Shown: one piece after another, positions 1 through 5,926 of the stretch | Numbering within the stretch: the stretch's first letter is position 1 | Layout: each line of letters begins with the position of its first letter | Assembly: GCA_027062985.1 (NCBI GenBank) | Contig: JAMOSR010000023.1 | Location: 1 to 11,431, forward strand | Origin: Nautiliaceae bacterium | GTDB lineage: Bacteria > Campylobacterota > Campylobacteria > Campylobacterales > Nautiliaceae | Direction of reading: 5' to 3' | Length of the DNA: 11,431 nt | Translations under genes and position numbers: made by a program | Notes under the pieces: model-generated | The model's database searches: none | The model's input: the letters and a program-made list of their open reading frames with translations, nothing else | What the model was told of the DNA's origin: nothing

Positions 1-313
1 CCGGATTTTTACCTTTCCAGTAATACGGACCTGAATGAAACCCGTCAATAAGACCTTTTGAACAGGCATCAAATACTCCAAGAGCAGGTACAAGTTCATT
101 CGCTCCGTATATTTTGATTTTTAAAGCTCCGTCAGTCAGTTCTTTTACCCTCTTAGCAAAATAATAAATCCCCTCACCCATAATAGGAAGAGTTTTAGGC
201 CAAGAGAGACATACTTTTAACGTTTTTCTGGTTTTTGCGTAAAGATTGGTAGTAAACGCCGTACTCGCCACAGCTCCGACACCCGCAGTTTTTAGAAATT
301 TTCTTCTATCCAT
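1..313 (-). CDS. TRAP transporter solute-binding protein (DctP family), N-terminal part only
   Basis: This is the periplasmic receptor of a tripartite (TRAP) uptake system, which captures a small organic anion for a DctQ/DctM-type membrane pair. About 104 residues are visible before the window edge; the family is usually 330-370 residues. The start MDRRKFLKTAG is a twin-arginine (Tat) signal, followed by a small-residue hydrophobic stretch and a likely cleavage site near NLYA (residues 23-26), so the protein is probably exported folded. The mature part begins with a beta strand (LKVCLSWP) and contains ELVPALGVFDA and GLIDGFHSGPYYW, matching the TRAP receptor subfamily that carries Tat signals. 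The ATG has a strong AAGGAG site about six bases upstream. The gene is divergent from the PAS gene. The substrate cannot be told, and the membrane subunits are not in view. The family call is fairly secure. Confidence 0.85.
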   Translation of the reverse strand, partial: MDRRKFLKTAGVGAVASTAFTTNLYAKTRKTLKVCLSWPKTLPIMGEGIYYFAKRVKELTDGALKIKIYGANELVPALGVFDACSKGLIDGFHSGPYYWKGKNP

Positions 314-344
314 TTTTTCTCCTTTTTTGATTTTTAATGTTTTC

Positions 345-353
345 ATTTTAGCA
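345..353 (-). promoter_or_regulatory. Candidate extended -10 promoter for the TRAP receptor gene
   Basis: On the minus strand the sequence reads TGCTAAAAT, an extended -10 element (TGn plus TAAAAT), about 31 bases before the ATG at 313. No convincing -35 is visible, which is common for sigma-70 promoters in Campylobacterota. It stands back to back with the plus-strand -10 at 361-366. Inferred from sequence only. Confidence 0.45.
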
Positions 354-360
354 AATTTTG

Positions 361-366
361 TATAAT
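361..366 (+). promoter_or_regulatory. Candidate -10 box for the PAS/kinase-like gene
   Basis: A perfect TATAAT is preceded by a T-rich stretch (ATTTTG) and lies 23 bases before the ATG at 390. This gives a predicted leader of about 15-18 bases that includes the ribosome site GAGGAAGG just before the start. No -35 is evident. Confidence 0.5.
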
Positions 367-389
367 TATCAAAAATAAAGTGAGGAAGG

Positions 390-1484
390 ATGAGCGAAGA
401 TATTAATAAATTAAAAGAAGAAATAGAAAAATTAAAAAAAGAAAACAATTATCTAAGACAATACAAAGAAGCTTTAGACAAAACCACGATTATTTCTAAA
501 ACGGATATTAACGGAATTATTACAGACGCCAATAAAATGTTTGAAAAAATCTCAGGTTACAAAAAAGAAGAACTTATAGGACAACCCCATAATATAGTAA
601 GACATCCCGATATGCCAAAAGCCGTGTTTAAAAAAATGTGGGATACTATAAAAAAAGGAAAAATTTTCAGAGGGGTTATAAAAAACAGAAAAAAAGACGG
701 GGGAGAATATTATGTCTTGGCAAATATTATTCCCATTAAAGACGAAAAGGACGAAATAAAAGAATTTATCGCTATAAGACAGGATTTGACAAAAAGAATG
801 CAGCTTCAAAAAGAACAGGAAAATTTTATAAACAATCTTCTTGAATATTTCCTTAAAAAACTTAAAAATCCGGCTTTTTCCATAAATAAATACTCTGCTC
901 TGATAGAAAAAGAACTAAACTCCCCATCACCAGACATAAACAGAATAAAAATTTACAATATCCATCTAAGAAAAAATGGGTTAAATATTCAAAGAATGGT
1001 AGATATATTAAAAACGCTAATAGATTTAAAAAACAAAAAGGCGAAAATTCAGATAGAGCCTCTAAACGTTCCTAAACTTCTGAGTTTTTTGTTTAGAAAA
1101 TACAAAAATATTTACAATAAAAAAATTTCTTTTAAAATGCCTTCAAAAGAAATTATAATTAATACCGACAAAAAACTGTTTACTCTTTTAATGGATATTT
1201 TATACCTAAACGCCCTTAAATTTTCCAAAGAAAAAATAGAGATAAAAATAGTGCCGAAAAACGAAAAAATTTATATAATAATAGAAACCGACGGAGAGGA
1301 AATAAAAGAAAAAATAAAAATATTCGACTTTTTTAATCAATTAAAATCAAACAAAGACCCCAAAAGCGGTATGGGTATGTTTTTAGTAAATAAAATAGTA
1401 AATTTATTTGAATATAAAATAAAAATAGAAGGAAAAAAAGTAATTTTAGAAATATCAAAAATGCCTCCTAAAAAACTGCTTTAG
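390..1484 (+). CDS. Aer-like PAS domain fused to a degenerate histidine-kinase core
   Basis: A soluble 364-residue protein with no membrane segment. Residues 1-30 form a charged coiled coil. Residues 33-133 are a PAS domain strongly resembling that of the aerotaxis receptor Aer, with NIVRHPDMP (68-76), a W in KKMW (81-84) and VIKNRKKDG (96-104). In Aer this type of PAS binds FAD and reports redox state. Residues 145-215 resemble a dimerisation/phosphotransfer helix pair, but the H-box reads FLKKLKNP (154-161): the expected His is K156. Residues 255-357 resemble the HATPase domain. The N-box Asn is kept (NALK, 274-277) and so is the G2 loop (GMGM, 327-330), but the G1 box reads TDGEE (300-304) where DxGxG is expected. 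His autophosphorylation therefore looks unlikely, although nucleotide binding may persist. No response regulator is adjacent. The start has GAGGAAGG directly upstream. It could instead be an Aer/CetB-like energy-taxis signalling part. Confidence 0.82.
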   Translation: MSEDINKLKEEIEKLKKENNYLRQYKEALDKTTIISKTDINGIITDANKMFEKISGYKKEELIGQPHNIVRHPDMPKAVFKKMWDTIKKGKIFRGVIKNRKKDGGEYYVLANIIPIKDEKDEIKEFIAIRQDLTKRMQLQKEQENFINNLLEYFLKKLKNPAFSINKYSALIEKELNSPSPDINRIKIYNIHLRKNGLNIQRMVDILKTLIDLKNKKAKIQIEPLNVPKLLSFLFRKYKNIYNKKISFKMPSKEIIINTDKKLFTLLMDILYLNALKFSKEKIEIKIVPKNEKIYIIIETDGEEIKEKIKIFDFFNQLKSNKDPKSGMGMFLVNKIVNLFEYKIKIEGKKVILEISKMPPKKLL

Positions 1485-1493
1485 GAATATTTT

Positions 1494-1524
1494 TTGCTTC
1501 TCCCTTAAAAAAAGGAAAAAGCAA
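1494..1524 (+). terminator. Imperfect hairpin after the PAS/kinase-like gene, possible terminator
   Basis: TTGCTT at 1494-1499 pairs with AAGCAA at 1519-1524, and the stem continues imperfectly through CCCTT against AAAGG. It lies ten bases after the stop codon, as a terminator would, but no T-run follows, so intrinsic termination is doubtful. A second weak stem (TTACG at 1596-1600 with CGTAA at 1616-1620) is followed by a T-rich tract and may serve better. Both are marginal. Confidence 0.22.
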
Positions 1525-1643
1525 TGAAAGAGTATTTAAAATTCTCAGAAAATTTTTTTGAAAATTTTCAGGTAAATCCTCAATTTTTAAATATTTTACG
1601 ATATTTTTTTATTACCGTAATTTTTATTTTTGCAATCCGCTAA
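1524..1643 (+). CDS. Possible small membrane protein, 39 residues
   Basis: An ATG-initiated frame of 39 residues lies between the PAS gene and the convergent antiporter gene, overlapping the antiporter's stop codon by four bases. The visible support is an AAAGGA ribosome-site-like sequence about eight bases upstream, a polar N-terminal half (MKEYLKFSEN) and a hydrophobic C-terminal stretch, FFITVIFIFAI, like a single-pass peptide. The region is very AT-rich, so a Phe/Ile-rich frame can arise by chance, and a terminator-like hairpin ends at its start codon. I do not recognise it. Apart from this frame and the hairpins, the 155-base gap 1485-1639 shows nothing. Confidence 0.2.
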   Translation: MKEYLKFSENFFENFQVNPQFLNILRYFFITVIFIFAIR

Positions 1644-2776
1644 TAAAAAATAGCTATAACCGCGTAACTTAAAAATATCATCAAATGCGAGAGACCTTCA
1701 AGATAGTTGGTCTCTCCGTCTTCCGTAGTTTTCCATACAAGCAAAATAGTCAAGAGTAAAGCCCCGACCTGAAGAGGGGTAAAATCAAGGGTCAGTTTTA
1801 TCCCAACTATCATAGAAAGGAATATAAGTGCCGGAACGGTTAAAAGAATACTAACCGTACTCGCTCCCATCGCAATATTTATAACACGCTGCATTTCATC
1901 GTTTTTAGCTGCTCTAATTGCCGTAAAAAGCTCCGGAGCAACCGTTACGAACGCTATTAAAATCCCAACAAACCCGGCAGTCAAACCAAATTCCTTAAAA
2001 ACAATTACCCCGTCATTTGCAAATATTTCGGAGAGAATTCCTATCAATACTAATAAAAAAACTAAAAACAAAATATTAAACAAATTTGATTTTTTATCAA
2101 AATAATAATCATCATCCTCATCTTCTTTTATATATCTTTTAACACGGCTTCTTTTTTTAAATTTAAAAAAATGAACATGTGTATCCGTCTGAAATCTGAA
2201 AATAAAAAAATAAAAAACAACTAAAAGAACGGCTATAATTACGCTGGCTTTAAATAAAGCCTCTTCGCTTGAATGAAGAGATATCGTAGTAGGGACCAAA
2301 AGCATAGCCGCTGCAACAAAAAGAACGGTAGTATAACTTGCCGAAGTATCCTCGTTATGAACCTGTTCTTTAAAACTAAGTCCCCCTACAAATACGGCAA
2401 GTCCTAAAAGAGCATTTAAATCCACTATAACGGTGGCAACTATACCGTTTTTAACCGTTTCTAGCACTTCGGGATGATGTTTTGCTTCCAAAATAACCAT
2501 AAAAAGAATTAATATCTCAACTAAAACGGCGCTAAACGTTAAAATCATACTGCCAAAAGGTTCTCCGAATCTCTCAGCCAAAATTTCGGCTATTTCCGAA
2601 ATAGTAACCGCAAGGCTTCCTATACCTATAGCCGCAAAAAAAGTAGCTAAGATATGAAATCCTTTAAGATGAAAAACAATAGCAAAAGGAAGAGAAGAAA
2701 AACCAACTATTATATCCCAATAATCCTTAAAAATCTCAATATACCTGTTTTCTTCGATTTTCTGCCGCTGGTGCAA
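1640..2776 (-). CDS. chaA: ChaA-like Ca2+(Na+)/H+ antiporter, TTG start
   Basis: A 378-residue inner-membrane cation/proton antiporter of the CaCA superfamily, ChaA branch, likely expelling Ca2+ or Na+/K+ in exchange for protons. About ten to eleven hydrophobic segments are visible. The two inverted alpha-repeats that form the ion site are clear: GEPFGSMILTFSAVLVE (71-87, key Glu E87) and VTVAPELFTAI (277-287, key Glu E282), followed by GASTVSI. Between the halves is a long cytoplasmic loop with KKRSRVKR followed by the acidic run EDEDDD (218-223), like the acidic linker in this family. The start is TTG: AAGGAG sits five bases upstream, inside the end of bioV, and no in-frame ATG lies nearby. 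It follows bioV after a single base, so it is probably translationally coupled. It is the last gene of the minus-strand block. Ion specificity cannot be read from the sequence. Confidence 0.88.
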   Translation of the reverse strand: MHQRQKIEENRYIEIFKDYWDIIVGFSSLPFAIVFHLKGFHILATFFAAIGIGSLAVTISEIAEILAERFGEPFGSMILTFSAVLVEILILFMVILEAKHHPEVLETVKNGIVATVIVDLNALLGLAVFVGGLSFKEQVHNEDTSASYTTVLFVAAAMLLVPTTISLHSSEEALFKASVIIAVLLVVFYFFIFRFQTDTHVHFFKFKKRSRVKRYIKEDEDDDYYFDKKSNLFNILFLVFLLVLIGILSEIFANDGVIVFKEFGLTAGFVGILIAFVTVAPELFTAIRAAKNDEMQRVINIAMGASTVSILLTVPALIFLSMIVGIKLTLDFTPLQVGALLLTILLVWKTTEDGETNYLEGLSHLMIFLSYAVIAIFY

Positions 2777-2777
2777 T

Positions 2778-3263
2778 TTAACTCCTTAAAAAATGATTTG
2801 CTTTTTTTATAAAATACACGTCTCCATACGGTTTAAAAAACTTATAGGCTTTTTTTGAAGCCGAAATTTTATCATATTCTCCTAAAAATATTTCTATTTT
2901 TATATCTTTTATCTGTTCTATTTTTTCCCATTTAAAAGTAAATAATTTTTTCAGCTCCTCAAAACTGCAATTACATATATATTTCATATCTGGAATTCCG
3001 GCCTTTTTTAAAAAATTTTTTATATATTTCTCTTTATCTTTTTTAAAGGCTTCCAGATTTAATTCAATAATTTTCTCATTATACTCAAAAAAAGCCGGAG
3101 ATAGAAGCTGAAGTTTATCCACTCTTTTATTCGTGTTTAAAACATAATCCAAAGCTTCCTGGGCTCCTTTACTAAAGCCTGCGACTACAAACTCTTTATC
3201 TTCGATATACTCTTTAAAAAGCTCTTTTTCACCGCAAAGACAAAAACCGCTAAAATATTTCAT
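2778..3263 (-). CDS. bioV: BioV-type pimeloyl-ACP methyl ester esterase
   Basis: A compact alpha/beta-hydrolase of 161 residues, much shorter than BioH (about 255), with the lid largely missing. It resembles BioV, the enzyme that in Helicobacter cleaves the methyl ester of pimeloyl-ACP, releasing pimeloyl-ACP for BioF in biotin synthesis. The sequence shows the early FSGFCL motif (4-9), the nucleophile elbow GFSKG with S31, a candidate catalytic D131 in GEYDKI, and H157 in ANHFL near the C terminus, giving a full Ser-Asp-His triad. The ATG lies within the last 14 bases of the FtsH-like gene. Only a weak AAGAG precedes it, so coupling to that gene is likely. No other bio gene is in view. The triad is seen; the substrate is inferred from family resemblance, and another small acyl-esterase role is possible. 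Confidence 0.78.
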   Translation of the reverse strand: MKYFSGFCLCGEKELFKEYIEDKEFVVAGFSKGAQEALDYVLNTNKRVDKLQLLSPAFFEYNEKIIELNLEAFKKDKEKYIKNFLKKAGIPDMKYICNCSFEELKKLFTFKWEKIEQIKDIKIEIFLGEYDKISASKKAYKFFKPYGDVYFIKKANHFLRS

Positions 3264-4728
3264 CTCTTATTTTTTTCATATCCTCTTTATGGATAATTTC
3301 GTCTTTGAGCATTTTTTCATATACTTTTTCTATAACCGGAAGATTACTGTCATATAAAACTTTTGTTTCTTTATACGCATCTTCCAATATTTTTGCAACC
3401 TCACTCTCATCCCCAACTATATTCTCACCCATACCGTAATCTTTTATCATCCTTAAAGCAAGCTCGCGGGCTTTTTTTATATCCTTATGGGCGTTTGAAT
3501 ATTTTTCGTTAAATCTGTCTTCTACGGCTATTCTTCCTGCTAAAAGAGTTTCGATTTTGCTCATTATTTCCGTTTTTGAGATAATCTCTTTATCCTCTTC
3601 TTTGAAATCGTCTTTTACAAGCGATATTCTCTCAAAATCAACCCCGAGCCAGTCTGCTATTACGGCTTTTGCAGCCTGATAATAACTTAGTATCTCTTTT
3701 TCTTTAGGAGAATAGGTGTTTAATCTCTTTTTACCCATTAAAACTTTATCTTTTACGGCATAAAAATCGCTCTCTTCTATAAAAGGTTTATTTTGTTTTA
3801 ACGCATAAATACTAGCTTCATTTACCAAAGAAGCCAGAGCCGCCCCGCTAAAACCTACCGTCATTTTTGCTATATTTTCAAGATTTCCTTTAAAAGGCTT
3901 GTTTTTCAGATGAACTTTTAATATCTCCATTCTGTCTTTAAGGCCTGGAAGTTCCACAAATATACGCCTGTCAAACCTTCCGGGTCTAAGAAGCGCTTCA
4001 TCAAGTAAATCAACCTTGTTTGTAGCACCTATTACGATAACCCCCTCACTTCCCTCAAATCCGTCCATTTCGGTTAAAAGCTGATTTAACGTAGCTTCCC
4101 TTTCGTCGTTTCTGAGATTACCCCTGGCCTTTCCTATAGCATCGATTTCATCGATAAAAATAATACTCGGAGCCATGGCTTTTGCTTTTGAAAACAAATC
4201 CCTAACCCTTTTAGCTCCCACTCCCACATACATTTGGACAAAACTGCTACCGCTTTGATAAAAAAACGGCACACCGGCCTCTCCGGCTAAAGCTTTTGCG
4301 ATTAACGTCTTACCGACTCCCGGAGGCCCAACAAGAAGTACTCCTTTTGGAAGATTTATCCCAAAATTTCTATATTTTTCAGGATTTTTTAAAAAATCCA
4401 CTATTTCTATAAGTTCCTCTTTTACCTCATTAATACCGGCCACGTCTTTAAACGTATAATTTGAAGTAATCGGCCTTATTACAAAATCTTTCTCAATTCC
4501 CGTATTCATTTCAACCTGTACCTGTTGAGGAGGCTGATGTTGGGGAGCCAGTTTTTTAACAAGCAAAATAAAAAATATAAAAAATGCAAAAACAATAATA
4601 ACCCCTACAATCTGAGAAAAAAGCACACTTGCGTTTAAATCTCCCGATTTAATACCCGCACTAATCAAAAGAGCTGTTAAAATTGCTATTATTACCGATA
4701 TAACCGCCAGATTTTTATTCTTTGACAT
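3250..4728 (-). CDS. FtsH-like membrane AAA ATPase lacking the zinc-protease motif
   Basis: A 492-residue FtsH-family protein; true FtsH is about 620-650. Two N-terminal membrane helices (about 6-27 and 34-58) are joined by a very short loop, so the periplasmic domain is nearly absent. The AAA module is intact: Walker A GPPGVGKT (134-141), pore loop FVQMYVGVG (163-171), Walker B IIFIDEID (189-196), and the second region of homology with RPGRFDRR (248-255), including arginine-finger candidates. In the C-terminal domain the site of HEAGH reads YQAAK (350-354), so both His zinc ligands and the catalytic Glu are gone; the Asp matching the third ligand (D416 in KDIKKA) remains. It is therefore probably an ATP-driven unfoldase or assembly factor rather than a protease. 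GAGGG precedes the ATG. It overlaps mtaB by 14 bases upstream and bioV by 14 downstream, so coupling is likely. Confidence 0.9.
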   Translation of the reverse strand: MSKNKNLAVISVIIAILTALLISAGIKSGDLNASVLFSQIVGVIIVFAFFIFFILLVKKLAPQHQPPQQVQVEMNTGIEKDFVIRPITSNYTFKDVAGINEVKEELIEIVDFLKNPEKYRNFGINLPKGVLLVGPPGVGKTLIAKALAGEAGVPFFYQSGSSFVQMYVGVGAKRVRDLFSKAKAMAPSIIFIDEIDAIGKARGNLRNDEREATLNQLLTEMDGFEGSEGVIVIGATNKVDLLDEALLRPGRFDRRIFVELPGLKDRMEILKVHLKNKPFKGNLENIAKMTVGFSGAALASLVNEASIYALKQNKPFIEESDFYAVKDKVLMGKKRLNTYSPKEKEILSYYQAAKAVIADWLGVDFERISLVKDDFKEEDKEIISKTEIMSKIETLLAGRIAVEDRFNEKYSNAHKDIKKARELALRMIKDYGMGENIVGDESEVAKILEDAYKETKVLYDSNLPVIEKVYEKMLKDEIIHKEDMKKIRDEIF

Positions 4729-5926
4729 TTCCCTCTTCCTTTACGTTATAATCTTTAACTCTCACCCACTCTCCTTTTTGAAACTCTTTTTTTATTTTCA
4801 TTTTATTGTAATATTCGTCATACCCTGTTGAATATCCGTTTTTAAAATCCTCTATATGCACTAAAAGCTCCCCTTTTTCTTTTCTGAAATTATAATTATT
4901 TTTTTTAACGATTTCTTCTAAGATTTTAGCTCTTTTTTTAGCCGTATCACCCCTTACATCCTGTTTCATCTTTGCGCTTAAAGTCCCGTCTCTTGGAGAA
5001 TATCTGAAAATATGAATATGAGTTAGAGGATATTTTTTAAAATTCTCAAGTGCTTCTGACCATATCTCTTCGCTCTCTCCTGGGTGTCCTACGATAAAAT
5101 CCGTACCTAAAGCAATACCTAAAGAAGAAAGTTTCTCAAACAAAGGGAGTGTAGAAGACAACCTGTTTCTTCTTTTCATAATTCTAAGCATCCTGTCGCT
5201 TGTGTGCTGTAAAGCGATATGAAGATGTTTCTCAAGCACGCCGTTTTGGGTTAATTCAATTAATCTTTCATCAATCTGGCCAGGTTCTAAACTTCCAAGC
5301 CTTATTCTTTTAACCCCTCTTATATCACTAATTTTTTCAATTAGACGGCTAAGGGATGTACCAGTATCCTTTCCGTAACTTCCCATATTAATACCTGTTA
5401 AGACAAATTCACTGATGCCTTTGTCCCTTAATTTTTTAATTTCATCTAAAATAAGATTTTCATCAAGACTTCTTGCCCCCCCTCTTACTTTTGGAATTAT
5501 ACAATAAGCGCACTCAAAATCGCATCCTTCCTGAATTTTTACAAAAGCTTTTGTTTTATCAAAATTCTCCACTATTTTTTTGTTTATAAAATTAAAATCC
5601 CCAAGTTTTATACCTCTAAAATCCAAAAATTTATTTATCTCTTCTTTATATTTATGTCCCAAGACCGCTTTAATTTTTCCCTCTTTAAATAATCTCTCGC
5701 CTTGCGTATAGGCACCGCATCCAGTTAAAATAATATTTTTATTTTGCCACTTATTTATATAGCTTCTTAAATCCCTGTCGGCAAAATTGGTAACGGTACA
5801 TGAGTTCACAATAATCAAATCGGCTTCGTTTTCATTTTTTACCACCTCTGCGTTTACTAAATTTTTCATAAGCTCCGTATCGAAAATATTGCTCCTGCAA
5901 CCAAAAGTCTTAAAATATACCCTCAC
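4715..5926 (-). CDS. mtaB: MtaB-type tRNA t6A37 methylthiotransferase (radical SAM), GTG start
   Basis: A radical-SAM methylthiotransferase of 403 residues that most likely converts t6A at position 37 of ANN-decoding tRNAs to ms2t6A, helping accurate decoding. The UPF0004 N-terminal domain carries three cluster-binding cysteines: C10 (TFGCRSN), C43 (NSCTVTN) and C70 (TGCGAY). The radical SAM motif is CDFECAYC, with C135, C139 and C142. Further family landmarks are GGARS (149-153), LTGINMGSYG (176-185) and HIALQHTSD. A TRAM-like C-terminal stretch follows from about residue 350. TFGCRSN and VRGGARS fit MtaB better than MiaB or RimO. The start is GTG, set by AAAGGA seven bases upstream. It shares GTGA with the RND stop codon, a coupled arrangement. 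Confidence 0.9.
   Translation of the reverse strand: MRVYFKTFGCRSNIFDTELMKNLVNAEVVKNENEADLIIVNSCTVTNFADRDLRSYINKWQNKNIILTGCGAYTQGERLFKEGKIKAVLGHKYKEEINKFLDFRGIKLGDFNFINKKIVENFDKTKAFVKIQEGCDFECAYCIIPKVRGGARSLDENLILDEIKKLRDKGISEFVLTGINMGSYGKDTGTSLSRLIEKISDIRGVKRIRLGSLEPGQIDERLIELTQNGVLEKHLHIALQHTSDRMLRIMKRRNRLSSTLPLFEKLSSLGIALGTDFIVGHPGESEEIWSEALENFKKYPLTHIHIFRYSPRDGTLSAKMKQDVRGDTAKKRAKILEEIVKKNNYNFRKEKGELLVHIEDFKNGYSTGYDEYYNKMKIKKEFQKGEWVRVKDYNVKEEGNVKE

Noticed and set aside
552..809. Open frame on the minus strand opposite the PAS domain
   Set aside because: It is antisense to a well-supported PAS coding region, is Phe/Tyr-rich as expected from complementing Lys/Glu codons, and has no family resemblance.
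1548..1569. AAAATTTT inverted repeat as a terminator or operator
   Set aside because: The stem is almost purely A-T with a four-base loop and would be weak. Such repeats are expected by chance at this base composition.
3250..4728. Calling this gene a true FtsH protease
   Set aside because: The zinc-binding HEXXH is absent at its expected place, so only the AAA function is supported.
4715..5926. MiaB or RimO instead of MtaB
   Set aside because: The TFGCRSN start and the VRGGARS segment after the radical SAM cysteines fit MtaB better; RimO and MiaB differ at these places.
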